Part shown: positions 31,040 to 43,500 of the stretch, piece by piece
Layout: every line of letters starts with the position of its first letter
How positions within the stretch are numbered: the first letter of the stretch is position 1
Assembly: GCF_037042905.1 (NCBI RefSeq)
Contig: NC_087261.1
Location: 10,864,217-10,928,216, forward strand
Length of the DNA: 64,000 nucleotides
Direction of reading: 5' to 3'
Source: Lytechinus pictus
Taxonomy: Eukaryota; Echinodermata; Echinoidea; Temnopleuroida; Toxopneustidae
Made by a program: the position numbers and the translations under genes
Notes under the pieces: model-generated
Seen by the model: the letters and a program-made list of their open reading frames with translations, nothing else
What the model was told of the DNA's origin: nothing
The model's database searches: none

Positions 31040-32880
31040 TGAATAGAACAACCCAAGCCACACTAAAGTGAATATTTTCCATGTGACCAGTCCAATGGAG
31101 ACTTCTCCTGCATATTCACATTGAAGGAACAAAGAAGGAAAAGGCAGCATGCTTCGGTGACATCCTTCTGAGTAAATGAGACATTTTGATCGTATTGCTT
31201 AACTATGGAAGCTTAAAAGTGCCGCCCAGATGTTCATTTAATCATATCGTCATGTCTACATCTCGTAGGGAAAAGGATATGACAATATCTTAGATATCGT
31301 CATGTCTACATCCTGTAAGAGAGATGATCACATGACAAGATCTGGGATCTCGTAATGTCTACATCTTTTAGAAGAGACGATCAGATGGCAATATCTTGGA
31401 TCTCGTCATGTCTACATCCTGTGTGAGAGATGATCAGATGGCAAGATCTTGGATTTGTCATGTCTACATCCTGTGTGAGAGATGATCAGATGGCAAGATC
31501 TTGGATCTCGCCATTTTTACATCCTGTGGGAGAGATGATCATATGACGAGATCCCAGATCTTGTCATCTCTTACAGGATGTAGACATGACGAGATCCAAG
31601 ATATTGCCATCTGATCATCTCTTCAAAAAGATGTAGACATGATGAGATCCAAGATCTTGTCATCTGATCCTATCTCCTACAGGATGTAGACATGACAAGA
31701 TCCAAGATCTTGTCATCTGATCATCTCTCCCACAGGATGTAGACATGACGAGATCTGAGATTTCGTCATCTCATCTTTTTCCCTAAGAGATGTAGACATG
31801 ACTAGATGATTATATGAACATCTGGGTGGAACTTTAAAGCTTCCATACTTAAGAATGGCTTGTCAGCCTGTTTAACAATGTGCTACACAGTCCCAACTCC
31901 CAGACATTTTGAGGAAGGCTAAAGTAATTCCTCAAACCTGGGAAAGATCCAAATGTGCCTAAGAGCTACAGGCCTATCGCCCTATTCTGATCTCTACAAG
32001 CTACTTGAGCATCTCATCCTGAAAAAAAAAGATGGCCCCATTATAGAACAACCGAGGACTTCCGACTTAATACGGGTGTAGACAACTTTGTTGAATTTCC
32101 AGCTGCATCTGATACTGTGGTCTACTCGTACAACTACAAAACATTGATGACATCCATCTGACCAAACTCATCAAACTTCTACTAGAAAACAGACATCTCT
32201 TTATGGAGCTCAACAGGAAGACCAGCAGGTGAAGAATTCAAAAGAATTGACTCTCTCAGGGTAGTGTTCTTGCTCGAGTCCAGTGTTCTTGAAACCCAAA
32301 GACCTTGCAAGGTTAGCTAGTTTTATCCCCGCAATCCTCATGTTTGGAGGGAACTCAAAACAATCTATGGTTGGAATTCCATTCTAGCACTGCGACCATG
32401 CAATATATCTTGGTGTCACCCTTGATCAGTCACATTAAGAGTGAAGGGGGAAAGTGAGGATCCATAATAACCTTCTCCGGAAATGACAAACTCCTCCACC
32501 AATACTCTGCTACAGAGTATGCATGTGCTGTCTTGGACCTACCTCTAGACAACACTTGTGGGACTATCACAAACTATCTAAGTCCAAAAAATGTGAAGAG
32601 TCTGTATGTCCCTTCAGGTATTGTCCATCTGATATACGCAGATCGGTAGCTATACCACAGAGCTCTCAGCAAAGCGAAGATATAGCGTCCATCCAATCTA
32701 TGATGCCAAACTAGTTGAAAAAGCCTAAAATCTAGGAAACACATTTATAATTCTGTCCAACATCTGGCAGAGTCACCATTATGACTAAGTGCAAGTTATG
32801 GGAAGAGAAGTGCAGTGTCAATCAGCATGCATCTCCCTTCTAAAGAGCAACTACACCAGGTTACAATCTAGATAGGAAAA
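31040..32880 (+). pseudogene. fossil Jockey-like reverse transcriptase
   Basis: Translations in shifting frames show EWLVSLFNNVLHSP, KPGKDPNVPKSYRPIAL, a GSVLA-like block, and near 32395 YLGVTLDQSH and NLLRK, all in Jockey/CR1 RT order. Stops and frame shifts are many. It is split by the palindrome at 31203-31848 and is followed by a MITE at 33011. Confidence 0.75.
31203..31848. mobile_element. TTAA-flanked 646-bp palindrome built of ~52-bp repeats
   Basis: TTAA at 31199-31202 and 31849-31852; ends CTATGGAAGCTT and AAGCTTCCATAC. Each half has about six repeats with GTCATGTCTACATCC and GATCAGATGGCAAGATC, and the second half is the inverted complement of the first about a centre near 31545. 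It would fold into one long hairpin. It interrupts the RT fossil. Confidence 0.88.
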
Positions 32881-33010
32881 CTTGCAAGTCTCTCGGGGAG
32901 TATACATAGATGATAACTGCAAGAAAAAAATTGAGGCATTGCACATATCATGTCGAACCCCCCCCCCATGCTCTTACCTCAGTCGGGAATGTACAAGCCA
33001 AAAAAGACCT

Positions 33011-33167
33011 GGGGCCCATTTCATAAAGAGTTACAACTGTTGTAACGTTTCCATTATGAGAACTACCATGGTAACCTTGATTTTGATTGGCTGCTGAACC
33101 CTGTTGCCATGGTAGTTGCCATAATGGCAAAGTTACAGCAGCTGTAACTCTTTATGAAACGGGCCCC
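33011..33167. mobile_element. foldback MITE, GGGCCC..TTTCATAAAG ends
   Basis: Nearly perfect hairpin: GGGGCCCATTTCATAAAG and CTTTATGAAACGGGCCCC, with ACTACCATGGTAACC inside. It is nested in the hAT element. Confidence 0.85.
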
Positions 33168-33199
33168 TATATAGAATTAAAACTACAAAGATGATAAAA

Positions 33200-35190
33200 T
33201 TTCGTTATTTTTAACCGATCGTTTGGGTAAAGATTGCAGATCTCAACATTTGACTGCTGAGGAAAGTGAAAGGTCAATTACCTCAAAACATCAATTTTTC
33301 ATATCAACCAGTGATGCCGAGTACCAATTTTTTTACATTTTAAGGCCAATTTTTTTAGAGATCCTCAAATTTCAAACATAATTTGATATTAAAAATAATT
33401 TAACATGAACATGCTAATAAAGAACTATGGATGGAAAGCATCAATATTCTGATATTTTAAAGTCATTGACCTTAAGGTCATTGTCCTCAAGAGGTCAGGA
33501 GAAGTCAAATCTGAATTGCATTGGAATTTTAAATGAAGCCTGTGGTAAAATATAACAATGGTGAAAGTTAAATGCTTTAGTCATTATTTTTTTTAAGTGC
33601 TATGATCAGACCAGTGTTTTATTTGTAAAAATTAAAAATTCTCACGATGGCCTCCATTTGGGATTTATGCAAATTAGACGTCTTTCCACTACATGGATTT
33701 TTCTGGTCTTTTAGTTTGTCATTTTGGAGACTTCATGGAAATGCATTGTGCTGAAAAAAATTGTATTGCAATTTTTTCACAAGAAGCTGCCTGTTTATCA
33801 TAAACCACTAATGCTAAGTATCACTATTCTAATATGTTAAGGTTATTGACCTTTGCCAGTGCTCCAGGGTCAAAGGTCAACATTTATAATACGTTCTATA
33901 ATATCGGGTTACCTTGAAAGTCAATATTGAATAATAATTTTATTTGCATTATAACTATATTTATCATGAACTAATGATGCAAAACATCAATTTTCTGATA
34001 TTTTGAGGTCGTTGACCTTAAGGTCATTGACCTCTAGAGGTCAGCAGAGGTCAAATCTGACTTGCATCCTAATTTTAAGTCAAAGCCTATGGTAAGATAT
34101 AACACTGGTGAAAGGTAAATGCTTTAGTCATAATTTTTAAAAGTGCTATGATCAGACCAGTGTTTGTACTACTATTAGTAATCATGACTAAAAATTCTTA
34201 CAATGGGCGCCATTTTGGATTTATGCAAATTAGACTTCTTTTCAATATATGGATTTAAAAAAAACATTTAGTATGTAAATTTTGGGAGTTCAAGGAAATG
34301 CATTGCGATGACAATTTTATGTTGCAATTTGTTTGTGGTTGACCCCCTAAATCATTAATTTTTCCTGGATTATAAAGCAAACAAATTTTTCACAAATTTG
34401 TAATGAAATGTGGTTACGTTTATTTTGATACACACTGTACAACATGATATAGCCAGAAGGCGTGACTTTGACAGCCCCCTGAGAGGGGTAAGCGTCGATG
34501 TGCCAGCCCTTTTTATGTAACTGATAGAGAAAAGCCTAATCTTACCTTTCCAAGTGGTTAAAAAGCGTAGATAAATGCATACAATTTTTAAGTACTGTAT
34601 ACACTACATACATTATACATGTTAGTCTACGGAAATGCATACAAAACGCGACATTTTTTAAAGTTGAGTAGTCAACTTTGATACCTTATGAATTTGTTAA
34701 AAAGAATGAGACCAAGTTTGAATTGCATCCACATGATAATAGTATATCAATAAAGTTTTCTGGAACATTTCAAGGTAATTGTTCCATTTTTCTTAGATTT
34801 ATGTAAAATCATGTATTTCCAAAATTTTCATTTTTTGGGAAAAAATGACAAAAATGCAGTTTTCTACTTAATATCTCAGCCAAATAATCTATTTATCCCC
34901 TATAAATAGTACCAAATTATAGAAAATGTATTTCTCTTTCATATGACACTAATTTTGTGGCAATTAAATGTTCATGTCAAAATCTATGTACGAAAATTCA
35001 CATTTTCTGAAAATTTGGCGGCCATTTTGGATTTATGCAAATTAGACGTCTTTCCACTACTGGGATTTTTCTGGACTTTTAGTATGTCATTTTGGGGACT
35101 TTAGGGAAATGCATTATGGTAAAAAAAATTCTATTGCAATTTGTTTGCGGTTGACCCCCCAAATCAGTTATTTTTCCTGGACTATTAAGC
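33200..35190 (-). repeat. right foldback arm: inverted copies of the same units
   Basis: GGATTTATGCAAATTAGACG recurs at about 33660, 34215 and 35030, inverted relative to the left arm, and the unit end TTTTTCCTGGA.TAT occurs twice (34360 and 35170). An unrelated insert of about 600 bp, beginning with a TTTTGATACACACTGTA end near 34415, separates the last two. Confidence 0.85.
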
Positions 35191-35273
35191 CTGTTCATGC
35201 CATGATATGACCGGGAAATTTTTTGCTCTTGCCCCCCCTGGCCACCGACCCTTGTTACGCCGCTGATCTTCAC

Positions 35274-36617
35274 TGTCATGACTGTAGAATAGGTGGTGAA
35301 TACCTATATACATGGGCATCTTGTAATTTTATTGACCAAACCCACATATATTAGCGTATATGGGTAATAAAGATGTTATTTAGAACATATACATCGAGCA
35401 GATCAAAAATATTCGATGTCCTATTAACCATGTTAACATAATGAAGTCCCCGACTTTCGCAGGCCTACAATTTCCAATCCAGAAGGTGCGAAATGATGTT
35501 TAAAGTGTGTGTGTGTGTGTGTGGGGGGGGGGGGGGTTAACATGCACTAAATCACAATTCATTTGCTTTTTTTTCAAGTTTTGAACATGTTTTCTGAGGA
35601 AAAGTAGGGGCCGATAGCGCCCCCCCCCCCTTCAGCCGTTCCATGGTACCGGCCTAATAAATCGATCCGACTAACACTTGATAAACTCTGCATAATTATT
35701 AAAGAAATAGGCATACTGAACTTACAGTTAAAATGACACACTGACCCTTCTCATAAAATTGTACATTTACAGCTAGTCTACCTTCATAGTTAATGCAATT
35801 CCGCCAATAAAAATTTCGTCTAAGTACCATTTGGTCCACTAACAATTTGGTCCAATAATCACTTCGTATCATCCATGATGACCATTTCGTATCGTAACCA
35901 GTTGGTATAGGCCTATCCATTTCCTTTTCATTCATTTCGCCAAATTAATTGGCACTTAGTCCGATTAGACCAAATTGTATAGCTATTGGACCAACTGGTT
36001 ATTAGACGAAATGGTGAGAGGACGAAATGGCAATTAGACCATGTAGATAGTGAAGGAACTGATGGTAGACCAAATGATAGTTGACGAGTTGGTAATTGGA
36101 CGAATTGTCATTAGACCAATTGAAAATAAATCGCAATTTGAGTTTGAATCTATCGTTTTTGTTTATTGGGTGATACAGGGTCCTGTTCTTCATGGATTAA
36201 AGATAATCAGAAACCTGTTTTTTATGCAGAGCTAAAAAGCATTATTGACCATGGGATTAAAGTTTTGAGCTTAAGGGTTTAATGTGGTTGCTGTTACTCA
36301 AAGAATTACAGTGGATCATATCATATATTCAATTTATTAAGTTTGGATAAATTGCCAAGCTTCTGAAATTCTTTGCAAATTGTACTAAAACGGTTGCCTT
36401 TGAAAAAGTATTACGATTAACACAATACTCGTTTGCTCAATACCTTCTGTCATTTCTTGTTAGAAGATGGGGATGCAGGCTCTTCTCGATGTATAACCCC
36501 CCCCCCCCAATCGTATACCTCTTAGTTGAGTAAAGAGCTGAGAATATTTTAGTCGAGTAATTCTGGACCAAATAATTTAATCATGTTCGAGGGAACTCCA
36601 GCATATCGTCATGAAAA
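35274..36617. other. 3' side of the unrecognised gene: repeats, no gene
   Basis: GT microsatellite and G-run at 35503-35537, a GACCAAATGG-type repeat (35800-36130), a C-run at 36497. No polyadenylation signal could be assigned with confidence. Confidence 0.45.
35800..36130. repeat. GACCAAATGG-type repeat element, copy 3
   Basis: ACCATTTGGTCCACTAACAA on the left, GACGAAATGGCAATTAGACC on the right, as in copy 1 at 10413. Confidence 0.72.
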
Positions 36618-37514
36618 CTAGAGCTGTACATCGAGATATACATCATCGCTACACACTGAGCCTTCGGCAATTCTTTTCATTATTTTGCCAGGTTTACGTT
36701 TAACTTTCATCTCTTTCTCGATAAGAATCATTTTATCGTCATGGGTTGACGCGTGGTTGCAGAAAGTTTGCATTTCGATCTCAGTATCCATAGTATATGC
36801 GCAGTTGTTGATGTTTCTATCAACTCCCCGGGCAAATCCGCTGTCATTGAGGACATAATCGCTTCCAACAGGAGGGGTTCCAGGATGTGGCAACTGGGCC
36901 ATACCAGACGTTCCATCACATGGTATTTCATGATCACCCTTGATCTGTGTTTCGTCATTGACTCGTAAGATGCAACGGGGTTGCCTTTCACCAGCTCTGC
37001 GCCGTTCAAGTTCACGCACGCCTTGCGTGATTACGCGGTCGTAACTTGGCGCCATTTCGCTGTCGGATCCGTTGATGGGTGGCTGCGTTTGACTACCGTC
37101 ATCCGTTCCGGAGTCCTCATCGTCATCGGTACCGAGAAGAAAATCGACAACGGGCATAACCTTACTTGACGTTTGATTGAAAAGCGAGCTCACAGTGTCC
37201 ACCGCACGTGAAATTCTGCTCCCGATGTACTCTGTGCTCAGCTTGTTCATGTTGCGAGGGTCGGCGCGCCACGCTGCTTCTGCGTCCCTCTGTCCTTCCA
37301 GCGTTTCCCTCAGGATAATCTCGAACAGTTCCGTCATCTTCGACGACTTCAGAGGCGGGCTGACACTGAGGACACAGTCACGGAACTGTTCCATCACATT
37401 CCTCGAGTTCTTATAGTGGAGCTCTCCGCAAAGTTGCTCAAGCTTGAGTCTCTTTCCTGGATGATCTTTCAGGAACGTGTTTGACTTTCCGGAATTCACG
37501 AGAGATGTGAAATT
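36618..37514 (-). CDS. unrecognised gene, exon 3 (298 codons and stop)
   Basis: The long terminal exon starts NFTSLVNSGKSNTFLKDHPG after a pyrimidine-rich acceptor TTGCTTTCAG. It is the longest uninterrupted non-repeat frame in the window and is clearly GC-richer than its flanks. Ends SDDVYLDVQL with a stop at 36618-36620. Confidence 0.85.
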   Translation of the reverse strand, partial: NFTSLVNSGKSNTFLKDHPGKRLKLEQLCGELHYKNSRNVMEQFRDCVLSVSPPLKSSKMTELFEIILRETLEGQRDAEAAWRADPRNMNKLSTEYIGSRISRAVDTVSSLFNQTSSKVMPVVDFLLGTDDDEDSGTDDGSQTQPPINGSDSEMAPSYDRVITQGVRELERRRAGERQPRCILRVNDETQIKGDHEIPCDGTSGMAQLPHPGTPPVGSDYVLNDSGFARGVDRNINNCAYTMDTEIEMQTFCNHASTHDDKMILIEKEMKVKRKPGKIMKRIAEGSVCSDDVYLDVQL

Positions 37515-40500
37515 CTGAAAGCAAGATGGCTGGAAAAGAAATAGATAGGAATTTCAATTTAAAAATAGCGAGCAGCCCAGGGGAGCGTTTCGTGAATGGA
37601 CTTGTCGGACATTTTATCCGACAAGTTCCGTTTTATCAGTTAGTTACCATAGTCAGTATAGTAACAGTGCCTCTCAGCCCATCAAAATCTAGGAAAGATG
37701 TCAGATCTGACAACTTGTCGGACGTTGATGAAACGCTCCCCTGTTGCGCTTTTCATAAAGAGTCACAATTAAGTACACTATGCAACTGTGCCATTATGGT
37801 GACTGTTATAGGGCCTAGCGGTTAATCACAATCAAGATTTCCTTGGTCACCCTGTTGGTAGTTGCAATATTGGAAAAGTTACCGTACTAGTTGTAAGTCT
37901 TTATGAAAAGGGCCTCTTAAAGGAGAATTGAAGTCTTGGAGCAAGTTAGCTTTTGTGAAAGCAGAAAAATCAAAGAATAAGATCAACAAAAGTTTGAGTT
38001 AAATAGGACTAGCAATAGAAGAGTTATGAGCATTTGAATGTCGAGATCACTAATGCTATGGAGATCCTCCAATTGGCAATGCGACCAAGATCTATGATGT
38101 CACAGATGAACAACTCTCCCCTTTGGACACTGAAAATATACCCCAAAACATCTCTTTTTGCTCATTCTAATCATATGACAAACGATTCATCAATGATATA
38201 ATGTTGTGAAACCTCTGTACTTGTCCTCTCATAAAGAGAACACCTCACCTTGTGATAGACTCCATAAAAGTGAGAATATAAGTGAAATAAGTACTAAAGT
38301 AATGAGGGAGTTGTACGTGTGTGACATCACAGATCTTGGTCGCATTGCCAATAGGAGGATCTACATGGCATTAGTGATCTCAATATTAAAATGCTCATAA
38401 CTTTCTTATTATTCATTCAATCTTCCTCAAACTTTCAACAATATGTTTCTTTGATTTTTCTCTTTGATATGGATTCAGCTGGTTTCAAGGGTTTCATTCT
38501 CCTTTAAATGGAAGAGTCACTCATTTTGAAAGGATCTTGGAGAAAATTTGGATGGAGCTTTCGAATCAATGTTATGTGGACAGCATATGGGCCCCGATCT
38601 CCCCATGGAGCTCTCCGAGTAGTTTTATACATAACAATTTCATTATCCTTTTATGTATGACAGCTTTTCACAATCAAACAAAACGTGAATTCTCATATTA
38701 CTAAATTACAATGCATAACAGAGATTATACATGTAACTATATTTCAGGCGCATTTTTTTATTATTATGACCTGATTGGGAAAAAACAAACCTTCATGCCA
38801 TCATCACCGAGTTCGCAAGTGGAGTTTGTCGGTGTCCCATCTTTCTTGTGATCGCCATTCAAGTATGCTTCGAATTCCCACATCATCATTCGTACCTGAG
38901 CAATCGTAAGAAATGAAAAGGCGCGTGAATTATGAAAGGCAAAACAATAAATATTGAATGTGGAACGTTGTGACCCAGTGGATTAGTCTCCAGACTTTGA
39001 AACAGAGGGCCGTGGGCTCGAATCCCAGCCATAACGTAATTTCCTTCGGCAAGAAATTTATCCACATTGTGCTGCACTCGACCCAGGTGAGGTGAATGGG
39101 TACCCGGTAGGATTTATTCCTTGAACATGACATATTAATATGGCGGCTCAGCTACAGCCGGGGTAATAATATGATACCAAGTATCAAAGTGCAGTTGAGT
39201 ATATATGCACATAGTAACTGCGCTATATAAATGGACATATGATCATAATGTTCTCTTTAAAGATTAAACAAAAGCGGACGAACAATAAAGGAAGTTAAGA
39301 TTTCTAACAATTGTAGGCCCTATATCTCTACATCATACCTATCATGCGTGGATTTATGAGAATATTAAAGAGGCAGCAGGAGTGATGCGATATAAACTGC
39401 TATGACGGTATTCTGATAGTTAAACTTCGGCTTAGAAATTTAATTTATTTTTCTACTTCGAATTGAATTCCAAAATGTCCTAATGCAATCTTGCCATGGC
39501 AATCTAGTCACCACACTAGTCATGGGCATTGGGAATTTACGAATAATTTTCAATTCATTATATATTTTTTTATCTTCCTATTCTTCCCATTCACGACTCA
39601 GTTAAACTTTTGACATTTTGCGGCAGGATAAGAATAATTCGTAATTGGGAAATAAGTTGACAGCTGGCACTCCATAAAAGTGTGGTCTATAACTTAACCC
39701 AGGTTAAACTATAAACAATGGGTGATTTCAAGTTCACTGTTGACCTTTTGGTGTTGGTGTTAGGTCAATTTTTACACGATTCTAACACTAAACATACGAT
39801 GAAGATGGTCCCGAAAAGTCATCCACTAGTTGTTGAGATGTCAATAATGTGATCTGGATCAGTTTTACAAACTCAGAATAAGTTTTGGAGCTAGGGAAGC
39901 AATCCAAATTCCAACACCAACACCAAGCCCGACACCGGACTTGAAATCACCCAATGACTATCAGAATACCACCCCTACATATTTATGACTCAGTGTTAGA
40001 TCTAAATATTCCATTTTTGTCATAATCATATTGACAGATCTAGCTTCCTGATTTCTGGGGCCCGTTTCATTTAGACTTAGAACATCTATGAAACTTGAGT
40101 TAAGAAACTTAAGTTATGAAACTTAAGTTAAACTTACAACTCGGCACTTTGCCACGATCATAACCAGGACTCTATGGCAATGACATTGACTGTCACTGGC
40201 TGCTGACCCACGACCGGCGTCATGGCAAAGTTAAAATACATAAGCTATAGATATACATGGATATAGTGTCTAGGCCTAGATCTATTTTTGAAACCAGCCC
40301 AAGTCAAACTATTTTCCCCCCTATTTTTTATTTCACAAATCAATTGGATCCCCCTTTTCAATGATTAAAGAAAGAGGATAGATCAAGGTCTAGACTATAA
40401 TGAACAACTGTTTTCAATAGCACTAAGTTAGGCCTTAGGTTAGGCCTAACATTAGATCTGTATCAGTATCAATGGTTAACATGGTTAACGTGGTCAATGG

Positions 40501-43500
40501 TTAACATGGTTAACGTGGTCAATGAATTCGATATTCTGGTTGATTTGACATTCATATTGTTGCACATACCAGCTGAGTGGACGCTTCATTGAAGTGATTC
40601 ATAGTTGTAACCTCCAACATATGGTTGATTTTACAACAAGGAATGAGAACATACTCGATCTCTTCATGACTAATCGGCCTTCCTTGGTATCTGAATGCAA
40701 ACCACTCCTTGGTCTAGGTGACCATGATATTGTAATGGTCTATTCCCGCATCACACCTCGACGGACTAAACCTGTTAAGCGAAAGATTTACCTCTGGAAA
40801 CGAGCAGAAGTCCGTCAGATGAAAGAGAAATGCATATCCTTAAGCCAGTCCTTTACATCAAGATTTAACTCTGACAGCTCTATCTCTGATATGTGGTTGT
40901 CCATAAAATCTAATCTTCTTGAGATCCAAGATCAACATGTGCCATAAAAAATGTCACCTGTGCGCTACAACCAGCCTTGGATAAATACTAAAGTGAAGCG
41001 CTTGTCAAGAAGAAAGAAGCGCCAGTATGCAAGGGCAAGGAGCCAAACAGGTACCGAGGAATATTTCGAGAATTACAGAGCCCTAAAGAAAGAGTCAAGA
41101 TCTGTATGTAAACAGGCATCCCAGGTAACAAGCCAACGTTGGCTCCACGTTGGAAACTTGAAAGTCGTTGGACGTTGGGAAAACTTGATGGATTAACGTT
41201 GAATCGACGTTGGAAACTAGTTTGATGGAAAGATGATGGACAATCAACAATGACACGACGTTGGCAACGTTGGAAACTTGTTAGTCGGAGAGTTGTTGGA
41301 CAGTCGACAATGTCACAACGTTGGAAACACGTTTGATTGGATAGTTGTTGAACAGCCAGCAAAGGCACAACGTTGGCAACGTTGGAAACTAGTTCGCTGG
41401 AAAGTTGTTGAACAACCGACAATGGCACAACGTTGACAAAGTTGGAAACTAGTTTGTTGGAGATTTGTTGGACGGTCGACAATGGCACAACGTTGGAGAC
41501 TAGTAAGTTGGAGAGTTGTTGGACAGTCGACAATGTCACAACGTTGGAGACACGTTTGATTGGATAGTTGTTGACAGCCAGCAAAGACACAACGTTGGCA
41601 ACGTTGGAAACTAGTTCGCTGGAAAGTTGTTGAACAATCAACAATGATACGACGTTGGCAACGTTGGAAACTTGTTAGTTGGAGAGTTGTTGGACAGTCG
41701 ACAATGGCACAACGATGGAAATTAGTAGGTTGGAGATTAGTTGGATAGTCAACGATGACACAAGGTTGGCAACGTTGGAAACTAGTTCGATGGAAAGTTG
41801 TTGAACAACCAACTATGGCACAACGTTGTCAAAGCTAGAAACTAGTTCGATGGAGATTTGTTGGATAGTCGACGATGGCACAACGTTGGAAACTGGTAGA
41901 TTGGAGATTAGTTAGATAGTATACAATGACACAACGTTGATAAAGCTGGAAACTAGTTAGATGGAAAGTTGTTGAACAACTGACACTGGCACAACGTTGG
42001 AAACTGGTAGATTGGAGATCAGTAGGATAGTCGACGATGACACAACGTTGGCAACGTTGGAAAGTTGTTGAACAACAGACAATGGCACAACATTGGAAAC
42101 TATAGTGTGTTGGAGATTTGTTGGACAGCCAACAACGTCAGAACGTTGGAAACGCGTGTTTGATTGGATAGGTGTTGAACAGCCAACAAAGGCACAGCGT
42201 TGACTACGTCGGAAACTAGTTCGATGGAGAGTTGCTGAACAACCGACAAAGGAACAACGTTGGAAACTATTTTCTTGGAGATTTGTTGGACAGTCGACAA
42301 TGGCACAACGTTGACAAAGTTGGAAACTAGTTTGATGGAGAGTTGTTGAACAACGGACAATGGCACAACGTGGACAGCGTAATTGGAATAGTTTATTGGA
42401 CAGTTAACATTGACACAATGTTGGAAACTATAGTTTGTTGGATATTTGTTTGACAGTCAACATAATATCCCGGCATAATATACACAGTGTTGAGAACGTT
42501 AGAAACTGGTTCATTGGAGAATTGATAATTGATAAAGTTGGCGGAGTACAGCAAGTCTGCATATGCCGACTTAACCCAAGACAAGACAAGACTACTGGCA
42601 TAATTTCCAATGGGGCCAAGGGGGGGGGGGGTCGATCAAGTAAGTTTGCTTGTCTATCCATGTCACCCTTGGTATCCCCCAGCAATAAGGGGAAAAGAAA
42701 TCGAGAGAGAAGGAAAATAATGGGAAGGGAAAGAGGAACTAAAACTAAGTCTAAGGGGAAAACAAAAATAAAGATGGGGTAATAGAGAGGCTGCATGCAC
42801 CTGGGGATGCAAATGTGTCGATTAATATAGAAAATAAAGAAGAAAAACAAGAAAAAAAATGTAGTTCAAGACCAGAATTTCCAGAAACGCCCTCGTCGAT
42901 CCTTTGCAGCTGGCAAGGCCTTTCACAGTAAGTACGAGATATGTCATAGGCCTACCGTCACATAACTAGAAGAAATTGAAGAAGGAAATACAAGCATCAA
43001 ATGTGCCTATTTAAAAATACCATACTATTCTGATGCGCAGAATTAGTCGCGACGTCGGACTCCTTCTGTCATGTCTGTGTAGTCTGCTTCCTTCAATTTT
43101 GAACTTGAAGAATCTGGCAGAATTTGGACTGGATAGTGGATATAGATAAGTAAATTCCAGAATATCTAGTGATCTGGAACAGTACTTATAAGCTGTATAT
43201 TTAGGACCTACAATCTACAGTTGAATTTTCTTTGCACTTGCAGATAATCGGTAACTGCAACCATTGATCCCCTCCGAAAGATCCCGGAGTCAGCTTCTGT
43301 GTGCGTACAGTCCGACGCTAGTATATTCGTGTACTGTAAGTAGTAGTAAAGTAGTACTTAACACCAGTCACTGCACAGTATAACATACTAACTAACCTCG
43401 TAATTAGCTTGTGTGAGTGACTAATACTAACCTCGCAATACGTGTGAGTGGGAACGAGTATGCGATACCAATGGCAAGGCAACAGTCATTGGATGATTTT

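Larger units (their letters stand above)
27887..35265. mobile_element. 7,379-bp hAT-type element with perfect 8-bp target duplications
   Basis: Terminal inverted repeats CAGTGGCGTAACAGG and (complement) CAGCGGCGTAACAAGG are flanked by ATCTTCAC at 27879-27886 and 35266-35273. An 8-bp duplication and CAGTGGCG ends are hAT features. No hAT transposase frame was found. The interior is purine-rich sequence with GCTCGCTTCGCTCG motifs (27.9-29.3 kb), then the large inverted repeat described separately. Confidence 0.88.

Noticed and set aside
38958-39040. tRNA gene (A and B boxes present)
   Set aside because: No matching acceptor stem and it continues into a non-tRNA body; a tRNA-derived SINE explains it.
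40988-41644. 218-codon minus-strand repetitive frame (VQQLS..LVSN)
   Set aside because: Product of satellite units with lengths that are often multiples of three; overlaps the real retrotransposon frame and has no splice or start context.
42428-42850. 140- and 115-codon overlapping frames on both strands
   Set aside because: Low-complexity purine/pyrimidine sequence in the 5.65-kb element; no support on either strand.
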